A stretch of 64,000 nucleotides of DNA from Plicaturopsis crispa FD-325 SS-3 (Eukaryota > Basidiomycota > Agaricomycetes > Amylocorticiales > Amylocorticiaceae): the NCBI GenBank assembly GCA_000827205.1, contig KN832554.1, forward strand, positions 3,307,815 to 3,371,814. Direction: 5' to 3'. Made by a program: the position numbers and the translations under genes. Shown here in pieces: positions 1 to 11,420 of the stretch. The notes beneath the pieces are model-generated. The model worked only from the letters and a program-made list of their open reading frames with translations, did no database searches and was not told the DNA's origin. Every line of letters begins with the position of its first letter. Position 1 is the first letter of the stretch.

Positions 1-198
1 GTCGTATTCGTTATTTTTGGGACGCAGCCGGTATGTAAATATTATATTTCGAGTTCTCACACTCTATATTATTCACTTGCGGCTTGCTAGGATATCCTTC
101 GCGCAATGCGCTTTTGGAAGAAGGACACCACTGTTGAGGACGACGACGACGATTTTATTGCACCTCCGCCAAAGTTCAAGATAGATGATTTGGCCTAG
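1..198 (+). CDS. 3' end of a gene cut by the window edge; possible STE3-like pheromone receptor tail
   Basis: Two exons can be read: 1-30, then 91-198 ending in TAG, joined across a GTATGT...CTAG intron at 31-90. The readable tail starts with a hydrophobic run (VVFVIFG), continues TQPDILRAMRFWKK, and ends in an acidic stretch with five aspartates followed by a proline patch. A last membrane helix ending in FG, followed by a short basic then acidic cytoplasmic tail, recalls the end of helix 7 in fungal STE3 pheromone receptors. That is a resemblance from memory only, and about 45 residues cannot settle a family. It could be any membrane protein. That it is the 3' end of a coding gene is fairly safe; the identity is not. 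Confidence 0.35.
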
Positions 199-474
199 CC
201 AATCTTCACTTTACTGCACTAGGTTTCGATGCCGGCGGTTAACGCTCTCAAACCTATTGCATAGCTTGTAGCGCCTGGAACTGTATTTCGATTGACCCGT
301 GTAAATCCGAGATGGACGATGTACATTAAATGAATTTGAAGCGATGTTTCATTACATACTTACGGAGCGGAGCGTTCAGGATGAGTCGGCAATTGCAGGC
401 TGCTGCCAAACAAGACAAAACAACCACGAAATTTATGAGGTTTCTGGACGCGGCCACCGTTTCGTCAAGACAAA
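199..474. other. Intergenic region upstream of bL12m
   Basis: Lies between the stop of the truncated left-edge gene and the start of the mitochondrial L12 gene. It should hold the terminator of the first and the promoter of the second. I see no convincing coding exon in it. Short open frames here do not keep frame with either neighbour. Confidence 0.5.
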
Positions 475-1312
475 ATGGCGGTACGTTCGTTTGCAGTCTT
501 CCAATTCCCGGACACCCAGCCTGATACTTTCTTCTACAGAGCAGATGCTCTAACGCTTTGCGCACATTCTCGCGGTCGACTCGTGTTCGGTGAGGACCTG
601 CTTGACTGGCAGACGAGACGAATGGCGTGCTGAACGACTTTGGGCTGTAGTTACGCGCCAGCGAGATGTCTCGCCACTGCTACGGAGCCGCAGAAATCCC
701 CGGCCCCGCCTCCACCGCCAGCCAAAACCGCCGCGAAGTCGTCGGACCCTTCAATAAAACGAATAGTTGATGACATTTCGGGGCTGACGTTGCTGCAGGC
801 AGCGGATTTGGTGGACTTGCTCAAGGTGCGTGCCTTGCTGTGTGCTCTAGAGATGGCTCTGACAAATTTGTTGCGTCAACAGACGCGGTTAAATATCCAA
901 GAGATTGCCATGCCTCAAGCTGCTGCGCCCGTGGCTGCTGCACCGACCGAGGAGGCACCGGCAGAGGTACGCGCTACATGGATCCCAAAGCTATGCGCAT
1001 ACTGACTAGTCATTCGCGATGCAGGAGAAGCCCAAGGAGAAGACCATCTTCAATGTCAAGCTGGAATCGTTCGACGCAGGCTCCAAGCCTAAGATTATCC
1101 GGGAGGTCAAGGCCCTTGTACCGAACCTCACGCTCATTGACGTTCGTCTTACATCTGTTTCATGCGTTGAGAAGATACTCATTTGTTTTCTACAGGCGAA
1201 GAAGTTCGTAGAGTCGCTGCCCAAGGTCCTCAAGGAGAACATGTCGAAGGAGGATGCTGACAAGCTGAAGGCAACCTTTGAAGGTCTCGGCGCCGTCGTT
1301 AAACTAGAATAA
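475..1312 (+). CDS. MNP1: Mitochondrial large-subunit ribosomal protein bL12m (L7/L12)
   Basis: Exons 475-480, 540-589, 651-825, 883-966, 1025-1141 and 1196-1312 give 182 residues. The first ~30 residues are rich in Arg, Ser and Ala without acidic residues (MASRCSNALRTFSRSTR), as in a mitochondrial presequence. Next comes the L12 N-terminal dimerisation helix (ISGLTLLQAADLVDLLK), an Ala/Pro hinge, and the C-terminal domain: EKTIFNVKLESFDAG, KPKIIREVKAL, then KKFVESLPK and the closing GLGAVVKLE. In bacteria this protein forms the ribosome stalk that recruits translation GTPases, and the mitochondrial form does the same in the organelle. The first exon codes only Met-Ala. The gene converges on NOT3 with about 175 bp between stops. 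Family assignment is firm; the 6-nt first exon is inferred from frame and splice signals. Confidence 0.9.
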
Positions 1313-1487
1313 TAGATATGCGTACTCTTCATTGCTCATACACTCTCTTCATAATCATGGATGAAAAAGTATATCGAATCAGGTCCTGGGTCGTATTTGA
1401 TACAAAAAGTGTCTTGCAAGACAAGTGGAAAGAGGGCAGAATATACTGGTCAGTATTACGCAGCGTCCAAACGCGAAGGTAGGTAGT

Positions 1488-4407
1488 TCAATCCTCGGAG
1501 AGATAGCGATATTCAAAGCGGAAGTCACTCTTTTTCCGTTGACACCACGAGCCCTCCCAGTCGAAGTATACGTAGACCCCTTGCTCGTACTCCTCGGTGA
1601 TCGCCTGAGGCTCCGAGTGACGCTGGAACCAGGTGAGGTACTTTACGTGAAAGCGCCACGACTGTCGTTTCAGCTCTTTCGCGGCGAGGTATCTGCACGA
1701 TATCATGAATAGATGTTCGCTGAAGTATAGAAGACAGACTTACTGCTGATATGTCCCAGGTAAGAAGTAGAACACATAAAACAACGTCTCGACGTCAAGT
1801 TGAGAGAAGATTGCTGCCGTGCTCAATACGGGATTAGGCGACTGAGGGTAATACGCAGGGGTCTGGTAAGGATTGCGAGGAACATAGTACTTGGGCCTAT
1901 TGTCGGCCGCCATCAGAATCGCTCGCACTCGAAAACTGAATGGCACTTACTTTTCTGTGTCTTGAGGTTGGGGCATGCTACGGTAGCCTCCTTCAAGCAG
2001 CTTTTGCGCCTGGTCAAGGCTCGCCATACGATGTGCCGCTATAATTACAAATAAACATAAGCATGGCCAATGACATAACCGGCAGGCTGCATACCCTTCT
2101 GCTTGACGTTTTCGAACGAAACCACGAGGTCGGAAAGAGATCCGGGGAAGGCACTCGTGGACCTCGGTGGCTGCAGATGCTGCGACGTAGCTGAAGTCGG
2201 TCTTTGGGCACCTATGCTTTGCTGCGGTACGTGCAACGCAGAGCCATGCTGGTCGATGGCAGGCACTTTGACGCCAGGAGGGAACTGTGGCTGCTGAGGT
2301 GCTGCGACAGGCGACGAACTTGTTGATGCCGTATTCGAGACGCCTGGTGGCGCTTGCGGGTGCTGTTGTACTTGTTGAGGTAGCGAGGAGGACTGAGAAG
2401 TACCACGTATCGTGAGCCGCGATGACTCCGAGAGTCCATTTGTCCGTGTTTCTGAAGGCGACTGAGAATCTGAGGCAAGGATTTGCTGTAACCAAAAGGT
2501 TCAATCAATGTTAAGTCGTCGAATAAGTTACGGACGTACAGTAGCACTTGGTGATTGGGGTACAGCTCGGGTAGGCGAAGATACAGAGGCTGTGGGACGA
2601 ATCATGAGTTCGATCGGTCAAGTCGAATCCACGGTGCGTACCCTTTCTAGACGCTATTCTTTGCGGAGACGACGTCGCCGCAGGGCCACCGAGTGAGCTC
2701 GACACCGCTTCCGACAGAGCAGGCGAATCCTGTCCCGAGTAAAACGACCCGTCTTGTTGTTGCGACACAGATGCGGAAGATAGCATGGGACTCGTGACCG
2801 AAGGGTGCGTCATGCTCGGAGAAGACGGTGTGTCCGAGCTTTGCTGATCTTGCGTAGATGTTGCCGACACGGAAGGCGTTACCGATGGTGCACTTGGCGT
2901 TGTTGGTTGATGTCCTGTTGCGGTCGCGGGTACGTGCGAAGGAGTCGTTGGTGGTAAGTCTTTGGGCGAGGCAACTGCTGCAGCCGCAGCCGCAGCATAT
3001 CGTATCGGTGGTAAAGCTGGTCGTGTCGGTTGTGGCAGGCCTGCCTTGAGGATGCTTGCCATTGGCTGCTGAGCAAAGTTCGGATTTGGCGGCGGTTTTG
3101 GTGCGCCTGAGTGTGAAATCGTCGTCAGTACAAGTGAGGATATGAAATGAACTGAAGCCGTACTATCTGCTGCTATTGAGCCCTCTTAAAAAATGAGACG
3201 CGTACGACGCAATCAATGACGCGAACGAATCCCAACAACCAGAGTACTTACTTCGCAGTTGCAGAGTCACAGCTGCCTTCTTCAGTATTGGACTGCTATC
3301 TCGTTTGCTACTAGACAGGCTTTCTTCATCCTGTTTCTTCGCGGGCGTCCGAGGGGGTAAATCTGTGTATGTTGTGAGATACGAACAGATGCGTCGGGGC
3401 TCGCATACGCACCTTCGCTCTGAGCGTCAGAGTCGTCGCTCTCCTCATCCTCCTCAGGTGCAAGACCGAATTTCTCCTCCTCCTCATCGAGATTGAGCTC
3501 ATCGTATATCCCTTCATCCTCTTCGAAGTCGTCATCCTGCACGCGTGTCTTAAAATTGTTTTTGCACCCGGAGACAGCAGGATAGCAAAACGAACCGTGT
3601 TGCTTTCGACAAAGTACGACACGTCTTCTTTCAGGCCGGTCACCTTCTCTGTCGACATGGAGCCATTGTCCAATAACCGTAAGACAATCTCCAGTCGACT
3701 GATATGCCATTTCCGTCGCTCATTTAGACGCTCGAGCTCTTCAAGACGTCCAGCAGCGTTCCCAGTTTTGCTCTTCTTCTTCCCTGCGCCATGTATCGAC
3801 TCGATTTCCGCCTCGGATTGCTCCACCTGTAGCAGTAGCTCCTCGACCTTGGTTTGGAGCCACGTCGTTACTTCGAGTTTCTCCTGCTGTTTGGGATCTA
3901 GCTTCGCAGATTGAATGAGACCCTCCTTCGAGAACGCCTTTGTCTTCATCTCCTTCTCGCAAGCCTTGAATTTCTCCATTTGCTAGAGACCGCCAACAAT
4001 ACGCCATCAGTACTGCCGCGTCTGGCTGTGGCGCTTGTACACGCGTTTGCCCACTGCAGGACAACGCGCGACCAAGCCACGACAAAGGTTAATCTACTCA
4101 CCGTCTCGATAAGTCTTCGGTTGTCCAACAGCTGCGACTTGTCCTTTATGTCATTACTTGCGACCCATGTCTTGATCTGGTCGCGTAATCGCTGCAGTTT
4201 CTTGATCTGCGTCTTCAGGTCCGTCTCGAGCTTTTCCTTCTGGGTCATGTTCGTCGAGGCCTGCATTTTGTCGTATATGCTCTCGAAAAGCTCGACGCCT
4301 TCGCCGACCTTCTTGAGCGTCCGGTCGATTTCGGCTGCGAAAGTGTCAGCAAATCTGAACTGCATAGGAGATACATATTGCTGACTTTGTAGTTTCCTGG
4401 CCGCCAT
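1488..4407 (-). CDS. NOT3: CCR4-NOT complex subunit NOT3/NOT5
   Basis: Eleven exons (minus strand): 4386-4407, 4102-4334, 3596-3982, 3413-3536, 3252-3362, 2642-3106, 2540-2589, 2095-2485, 1951-2038, 1744-1896, 1488-1692; 742 residues. The N-terminus matches the Not3 family: [20 protein letters not shown], then a long coiled coil ([40 protein letters not shown]). The middle is disordered, rich in Ser, Thr, Pro and Gln. The C-terminus is the NOT box: [33 protein letters not shown], and the [14 protein letters not shown] and [16 protein letters not shown] motifs. In the CCR4-NOT deadenylase complex this subunit pairs with NOT2 on the NOT1 scaffold, and in yeast Not5 reads the ribosomal E site. 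Length is close to that of human CNOT3. The first exon is 22 nt, ending just after the MAARKLQ codons, and the 50-nt exon 7 is the least certain. Confidence 0.93.
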
Positions 4408-6129
4408 AGCGAGCGCACAGAGGTGTTACGGCGTCAGTAGAAATGAAGTACGATGAAGTCCAAGAGTAGGAGTGGCTGTACACTTGATCCGTGTTTGCGC
4501 ACGCTGTTTGTTCCAACCACACAAAGGGCCATTGGTCCCGCGGACTTTACCGCAGGCCCTTGACATACAGTACTGACGAGTTGCTGAACAGAATTGGGCG
4601 GCAGGGACATTACCGCCAAGTATGTATGCGACTCGGAATACTTCGAAACGGGCGTACACAATACACTGAATGTCATTTAGATCTAGGTAATCACTGGGGT
4701 AATATACAGTCTCCGCGGTGACCAGTTGCTCACAACCCCCTCCTCCATTCCCGCGGCATGGTTGACCACCGCAAATTGATCACCACCCACGGCGATGTGG
4801 TGTGTAGCCTCGCGCGAAATTGACCGTAGGTAGCGTTCGTAGTCGAGGCGGCACATGGGTCGAGAGACTACTACCAAGACATTACGAGAGTATTACGAGT
4901 GATTATCTCGTCGCAGATAGTACTATATCCCAAAAACAGTATCGAGGTCACCGCGAGGTCGTCGCTGTAGCTTGAGACATCAGCAACAAGGGGGCAGAAT
5001 GGAAGGCATACTGACCTCTTTTGCTGGTACTCGGCAGTTCAACATATGACTCGGCGCTGATATCAACGCTGCTCGCAAGACACAGTAAAGATAAGTAGGA
5101 CGAGGAGGAACCCACGCGGTGAATCGGAGGGCGTACCGCAAGCTGAGCAAGCAATAGCAGACTGCACTATGTACCACAGTACCACAGCGTCATGCTCGCA
5201 ATACTGAGCTATTGTCGTGGGATGACCATGAGGAAGTCAGGTACGACCATCAGTCCACAAGACGTGAGCTTGGAGTCTAAGCGGCGCCTTGCCATACATA
5301 GTGAGGCACTGAGGCTTCCAAGTTCTGACTCCACGCAATCCATGCACTCGCAAGAAGACGTTTTGTTGAAACTCTAAATGTCGACATCAGCATGCACGGC
5401 TTCAGGATCGCGAGAATCGTGCTACTTGCACTTACTACTTGTTCTGGAGAGCACTTGACTGGGCCACGAGGGTGAGCCGTGGCGAGCATAAATAGGACCC
5501 CGGCGCATGATGATTTCCTGCGACTCTGGAAAGCAAGGAAATGCAGAAGGACGTACCGCGAGAAATATCGGTGAATAGTACACGCCCGTGAACGGTTTCT
5601 ACCATCGTACCCATGGCCGACCAATATGTAATGGTGTGGTGTGCGATATGGGTTCTGCATCTGGTCAACACAAGTTGAACATTCCGGTGCCATGATCGAC
5701 AGGGATTGACGCAAATCTTGAGAGGTTGTCGCGTCGTCCGCCTGGCATAGCCATCAAGAATATGATAACGGTAGCTAATGACGATCGTCGAATGCGATCG
5801 TCACAGGAGCAAGGCCAGAAACGAGAGAGGAAGTCCCCAAGCTAGCTGTGTCTCCGGGCGACGGTAAACGAAATGCACGCCGCCGCCGTGCAGAGAATAA
5901 AAGCGAGGATGGAGAGGACAAAAGCAGAGGCCGACCGTCGAGGAGGAACAACAATAAAAACGCCGGACGGAAGTTGATTGCACCGTGGGAAAATATTTGC
6001 CCTCTGGAAACTGAACCTGCGACATCTGTTTTTGCAGTTTCTTACCCTTGTTTCACGACTCTCTTGTAACGATTTTCCTCCCCCTGCCCTCTCGCTTGCT
6101 GTTTCTGTGTCTTTCTACTGTCCTTCACG
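4408..6129. other. 1.7 kb between NOT3 and BEM1 without a firm gene
   Basis: The divergent promoters of NOT3 (minus) and BEM1 (plus) must lie here. I read both strands and found no recognisable family. One weak spliced candidate on the minus strand (5277-5614) is listed separately. Another spot on the minus strand (around 5020-5120) shows an exon-like piece between good splice signals, but it does not join to any start or stop. About 300 bp before the BEM1 start the sequence turns pyrimidine-rich, which fits a fungal promoter and leader. Confidence 0.5.
5277..5614 (-). CDS. Weak candidate for a small spliced gene, 77 residues
   Basis: Three minus-strand exons can be joined with good GT-AG sites and an open frame: 5557-5614, 5439-5517 and 5277-5373. 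The product begins MGTMVETVHGRVLFTDISRG and ends in VPHYVWQGAA. The introns are about 39 and 65 nt, and the first is shorter than usual here. I recognise no domain, signal peptide or membrane segment. The only support is an open frame across two intron-like gaps, which can arise by chance in 1.7 kb. It should be treated as a suggestion; the alternative is plain intergenic DNA. Confidence 0.2.
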
Positions 6130-8382
6130 ATGAAATCCCTTCGAAAATCTATCAACAACGGCGATAAAGTCGGGCGCCAACACATATCCACACCTTTGCT
6201 CCTTCCCAATGTCTCTAAACCGAATTCATCCATCTTGCCACCTCAGAAAGTCATACGCGCACAGGCTGCCTATCGACCACAGGCTCCCCAAGAACTCCCT
6301 TTTCAAAAGGGTGATTTCTTCTACGTTATCAGAGAAGTCGACGCCAATGGTGCTTGGTACGAAGCACACAATCCCGTATCGGGTGCCCGAGGGCTGGTCC
6401 CTCGGTCGATGTTTGAGGAGTTTGCTAAGAGTCCTGCCCCGTGAGTTTCAAAGACTCCTCCCTGTTTATCACTCGTACCAAACATGCACTTTGACAGTTC
6501 ACGAGTCTCGCAGGCTGGTATGAAGAGCCCAGTGCGGGCTATATCAACGTCCGGCCCTGCATCCCCGAAAACCCAGGCATTCTATGCCGTCGTCCTCCAT
6601 GATTTCGCAGCGGAACGTGCAGATGAGCTTGACGCGAAAGCAGGCGATTCCATATCTGTTGTCGCTCAATCAAACCGAGAGTGGTTTGTAGCGAAGCCTA
6701 TCGGTCGCCTCGGGCGGCCCGGCCTCATTCCTGTCTCCTTTGTGGAGATCAGGGACCCGGCGACGAACCAACCCATGCCCAATATCGAGTCTTTGATGGA
6801 TAGAGGTGACCTCCCGAAGGTGGAGGAGTGGAAGCGCGCTATGTTCTCCTACAAACAGAACAGCATTGCGTTAGGTGTGTTAGAAGAGACATCTAACAGG
6901 GATTCCGTTACGAACAGCCCATTCGCACCACAACACCAGCCACCTCCTCACTCCGCTGACCCCGGAATCTACGTCCAAGCTCCTTCTCCGCAAACAAGAG
7001 GTCCATCACCCGCCGCGCCCGCTCCACGACCATCCTCGCCCACCTTCCTCCCAGAGGGTATACTTCTCTCGGCAGATGTCGTCTCATTTCATTACGAAAT
7101 GGACGAGTTCTGGTTCCGGATCGATGCTATTTTTCAGCCATACACTAAATCGGGCCGCGGACCTTTACCTCAAGCAAAGCAGCTTGTGTTATTCAGAGTC
7201 TACAACGATTTCTACGATTTCCAGGTGGCGCTACTCAACAGTTTCCCTCGCGAAGCTGGTCGTGAAGCGCCGAACCCGAGGATTCTCCCATATATGCCGG
7301 GGCCTGCGGACGTCGTCACCCAGGAGATCACTGCCGCGAGGCGTGCTGAGCTCGATGACTACCTGCACAAGCTGTGCGATCTCAACAAGTCTGGCGGTCG
7401 ATACATTCTGGAGCATCGCGTCATTCGTGACTTCCTTGCTCCTAAGCCCGGCGATGTAGAGCACGACGTTGAACCTCGCACAGACGAAGTCGAGGCTTTG
7501 TCACACTACGACTCATCGAACCGCGACCGGAGCGATGATTACAACTACCATGTCGATGCCATCGGAGAAGGGGAAGAGTATGAGAGCGAGGTGCGCGACA
7601 CGCTCGGTCACATGCGGATATCAGACCGGGACGAGGAGCATAGCGATGGCTCTGATTACGAGGATGAGGGCTACGCACCTTCGCCTCAGCGCGAGATGAG
7701 CAATCATCCATACGCCCAGCAGTACGTTGAAGGGCGCCTTCAACCTGGGGGAGACCAGTCAATACGACAGCAAGCCATTTCGCAGAACCATCAACGGACG
7801 GGCTCAACCCCGTCTTTCCGTGGACCGTCACAATATCCATCATCCTCACATTCACATTCCCGCTCACAATCTCGATCGAATTCTCCTCTACCCGAGCGTA
7901 CGACATCCCCAGGCTACTTCAATGCACGAGCGGCACCTGCTAAGTCCCCCTTGGAAGATGCACGCCATAGCGGATACTCTCGCTCGTCCAACTCTCCCCG
8001 ATGGCCTGAGAACTCTGCTTCTTCTCCTGGGTCCATGCGCTCGTCGCAGGCACCCTCCATTGCCCCTTCTGGGCGTTCGCGCTCAGGCTCGACTGCGACA
8101 TCCAACCTCAACAACCCTCCGATATCTGCGTCGAATACGAACACCGCGTTCATAAAGATCAAGATCTTCGACCAGATCACAGACGACTTGATCGCCATCC
8201 GTGTGCACCCTATGGTGACACACGCAGAACTTATCGAGAAAGTGCAAGCGCGACTGGGCGGCGATGTCGTGCATCTACGGTACCGAGACTCGATCACCAA
8301 CGGGTGGGTTGAGGTGGACCGGGACGACGAGCTGCGGGAGTGGCTTGACACTGCGGAGAAACACGTCTTGTATGCGGAATAA
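6130..8382 (+). CDS. BEM1: BEM1/Scd2 polarity scaffold (SH3-SH3-PX-PB1)
   Basis: Exons 6130-6440 and 6498-8382; 731 residues. Domain order matches yeast Bem1 and fission-yeast Scd2. First SH3 at about 43-100 (LPFQKGDFFYVIREVD, GLVPRSMFEEF). Second SH3 at about 134-195 (FYAVVLHDFAAERADEL, GRPGLIPVSFVEI). PX domain at about 292-427 (FWFRIDAIFQPY, LVLFRVYNDFYDFQ, ILPYMPGP). A Ser-rich disordered linker, and a C-terminal PB1 at about 653-731 (FIKIKIFDQITDDLIAIRVH, VVHLRYRDSITNGWVEVDRDDELREWL). In this family the second SH3 binds PAK and Cdc42-GTP partners, PX binds phosphoinositides and PB1 binds the Cdc24 exchange factor, building the Cdc42 polarity site at the cell tip. The intron acceptor at 6497 was chosen because the stronger-looking one at 6513 breaks the frame. 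Confidence 0.95.
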
Positions 8383-8831
8383 TCCTTGATTTTCGTCGTG
8401 GGTTCGTGCTTCGTATGTTCGTTTTCCTAGATTATTTTATCTGTTTGTTTGTCTCGTCTATCTTCTGTTTCGCTCAGGCTAATAGTACGGCCTCCTCATA
8501 TGTACATGTCACATTCTCCTCCTTTCCTTCTGACTATGTTCGCTTCTACGGACGTCCCTTATTATTTGGCGCATGTACTTGGTTGTAGTAATCGTTATAC
8601 AATTTCCTCTAGTCAAAAGCAAAACGCGATCGCACATTGATCGCACAACTCGCAAGACGCTGAACGTCGTTGAACGTGGCACTGGAACGTTGAATACTGT
8701 AACTCCCGATTCCCGATTCCGAAGCGGTCTAGCAAGTCGTTCTCGTCGTCAGTTCGCCGCATACTTGAAACTTCACTTGCCGCTGGTGCTTTCTTTCCGA
8801 ATTCTTGTTTATCCGTAACCCTTCTCCAGCC
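8383..8831. other. Intergenic region between BEM1 and NDUFA12
   Basis: Holds the BEM1 3' UTR (T-rich, several GTTTG/TTCGT runs) and the NDUFA12 promoter. Near 8660-8700 the element CGTTGAAC/AACGTTGAA recurs, but too short to call a repeat. I see no gene. Confidence 0.5.
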
Positions 8832-9510
8832 ATGGTGTCGCTGATGAGAACGCTGCGAAACATCCGGCGCACGGGCGTCAAAGAGTGGTGGCACCAGATG
8901 CAGTACATCGGCGATGCAAAGTCTGGAAGGCACGTTGGGACTGACCGGTGAGTAGGTGGTCTTCGTTGCAGTCTTCGTCAGGGCACGGAACGGGTGTAAA
9001 ATGGGTGTGTGCTCACGGTATCTCAGGTTCGGGAACCGTTACTTCGAGAACTTGAACCCGCGCGAGGAGATTCCTGGTGAGTACCCGTGTCCATCCGGTT
9101 CCACGGACGTTAGCTTACATGCTGGCTTGAAGGTCGTCACCGATGGGTCGACTTTGCGCAGGTACGCCAAAAACACCCAGGCATATCTGAGTGAGGGAAG
9201 AATGCCATTTGATTCTTTCGTTACAGCACAATTACCATGCTTCCCAAGTGCCGCCTGAATGGCACTCGTGGATATCGCACATTCGCAAGGATCCTCCTAC
9301 TGAAGACCTCGTCATGCAGAAATCGACACCTCCTTGGCAGGCCGTACGTTCGTTTCCCCCGGAAGATTCCTTGCGCGTACTGATCCATATCTTTGTATAT
9401 AGGCCTGGGTGGAGAACTTGACCGGGACCCGCGGCGCGTACAAGCCCTATAACACCGTCAAGCCTAAAATCAACGCATGGGAGCCGAGAGTTGGTGCGCG
9501 GGGAGAATAA
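8832..9510 (+). CDS. NDUFA12: NADH:ubiquinone oxidoreductase subunit NDUFA12 (B17.2)
   Basis: Exons 8832-8947, 9027-9076, 9133-9161, 9227-9343 and 9403-9510; 139 residues. Family signature in order: KEWWHQMQYIGDAKSGRHVG, DRFGNRYFEN, the RHRWVDFAQ segment, and VPPEWHSWISHIRKDPPTED, then YKPYNTVKPKINAWEP at the C-terminus. This is an accessory subunit at the matrix arm of mitochondrial complex I. The assembly factor NDUFAF2 is a paralogue, but the full WVDFAQ...PPEWHSW core and the C-terminal YNTVKPK motif favour the structural subunit. It ends 52 bp from the stop of the convergent L2HGDH gene. Exon 3 is only 29 nt, and its ends were fixed by keeping the conserved WVDFAQ-HNYHASQVP join intact. 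Confidence 0.93.
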
Positions 9511-9562
9511 GCTTATAGATCATGTATATTCCCTTGTCTATCAACAATGAGGACCTTTCCAT

Positions 9563-11113
9563 CTACTGCGATTTCTTGGTCATTACATCCTCCACCACCA
9601 TCTCGGCGATAGCAAGACACGACGTGAGCCCCGGACTCTCAATACCCAGCAGACTAATCATAGGAGTGCTCTCTCCCCCGTTACCACCGAATTGACTGGG
9701 ATGGTCCACGCGAACCCTGAAATCCTCGAATCCTCCCTTGGGGCCAACCAGTTTTGGTCGGACGCCAACATAATCCGGCTGCAACCCGTCGAGCACTACC
9801 TCAGGCAGGTAACTCGTCACCGCTCTGTGCATCTCGTGCAATCTGGACTCCCCTGGCACGAGATGCTTCTCCCAAAAATCGATGCTCGACTCGTCATCGG
9901 TGGGAGGAGAAATCCATTCGAGGTCGGGACCGAAGCGTACTTTCCCGTCGAGGTCCAAGGTGAGATGGGTTCCCAACGACTGGAACGACGCATTTCCCGT
10001 CTCGGGGCAGGGGTATATCAGCCGGGAAATGCTCGCGATACCTGGACCTTTATACGACGCGCACGATCCACGGGCGTAGTAGATCGGGATGCGTAAGTTC
10101 TCGGGCAGTAAGGAGTTGAGAATGAAAGGACTAGAAAGCCCAGAGGCGTTTATGACGGTCCGCGCAAGCATGGCGTCGCCCGTGTCTGCGTCGCCCGTTA
10201 CTGTTTGCACTACCCATCCGCCTTCTTCGTCTCCTTTGTACGGGTCGACACGGACGACACGAGTAGAATAGACGAGTTCTCCACCTTCCGACTCCGTAAT
10301 GTCCTTCTCGAGATCTTCCATAAGCCCATGAGAGTCGACTATACCGGTTTCGGGGCTGAGCAGCGCAGCGACAATGTCGGTGGATAGGTCTGGCTCGAGC
10401 CCACGAGCCTCGTCACCACTGATGAGTTCCGTGGGTAAGACGCGTGCGCCCGGCTGCGGATTAGAGTGTTTGGGCCACTCCAGTTTGATAGCTTTCGCGT
10501 GGAGGTCTTCTACATAACCACGCTGGTGCTCGTTGGCGACGACAAGTTTACCGGTTTTACGGTAAGGCACTCCGTGCTGCATGCATCGATCGTAAAGCAG
10601 CTCACGCCCGCGCAAACACAGCCGCGTCTTGAGGGAGTTCGGGGGATAGTAGAGACCTGTTTCCAGTTGGCTTCGAACGCGTTTTATTCGGAGGAGTTTC
10701 CCTTGAACATACCCGAATGGATGACTTCTGAGTTCCGGGAGCTGTGCAACCACGTATGATTAGAACGGCAGGAACAACGGTGCTCTGCATATTCCGTGAC
10801 AGTACCTAATCTCTTCGCCCGCGCGAGGACGTCTTTCGACAAGATAGGTCGACTTGTCCGGAAAGCGTTGCGACAAACGCTGGGCTATGGCCAACCCTAC
10901 CACACCTAGAAGGCGTTAACGGGGCTGAGGCATTGTCAGAGCGCTTCGTGCTCACCTCCACCTACAACCAGATGATCCACCGCATACTCAGGCAGCTGCA
11001 CCCAGGCTTGCGGTCAGTTTCCACTCCTGTTTCGACTGATCATAACCGGTACGGACCTTGAACCTGTATTTTCCACTACTGTTTAGTGCCGCGACAAGGC
11101 CTTTGACGCTCAT
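9563..11113 (-). CDS. L2HGDH: FAD-dependent L-2-hydroxyglutarate dehydrogenase
   Basis: Minus-strand exons 11057-11113, 10956-10995, 10806-10905, 10713-10741 and 9563-10656; 439 residues. The N-terminal dinucleotide-binding turn reads DHLVVGGGVVGLAIAQRL. It is followed by SSRNSEVIHSGLYYPPNSLK, the family's FAD-contact and active-site stretch, and further on GIVDSHGLMEDLEK, TVINASGL, and a C-terminal FAD loop (GIESPGLTSCLAIAEMV). The enzyme oxidises L-2-hydroxyglutarate, a side product of malate dehydrogenase, to 2-oxoglutarate in mitochondria. The short first exon (MSVKGLVAALNSSGKYRF) is basic and could be a targeting sequence. A related DAO-fold oxidase cannot be fully excluded, but the RNSEVIHSG and YYP motifs are characteristic. 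Confidence 0.9.
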
Positions 11114-11420
11114 GGATGTCGTTCGAGATGGCTTAATGAGGGAGTTGGAACGTTGAACATTGACTCATCCTGACTCATTTCACTCGCTTCCCTTCGGCGC
11201 GGAACATTGAGCAGGAAGAGAGGACGGAAATTGTCAAGCCGCGGCCGGAAGATGTAAAGGATCTTATCATAGCAAGTATGTAATCTAAAAACGAATCTTG
11301 AGTGCAGCCTTTCAAGTTTCTTGCCTCTTCCCATCATAGCATCTCGAAATCGACCGGCCATCTCTTGAATACGAACAGAAATATCTTAGGCATCCATCTA
11401 AAGCTGTATTGGCGAGGGTT
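11114..11420. other. Divergent promoter region between L2HGDH and CNS1
   Basis: About 307 bp separate the two start codons, so it most likely serves as promoter for both. No coding exon or repeat was seen. Confidence 0.5.
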
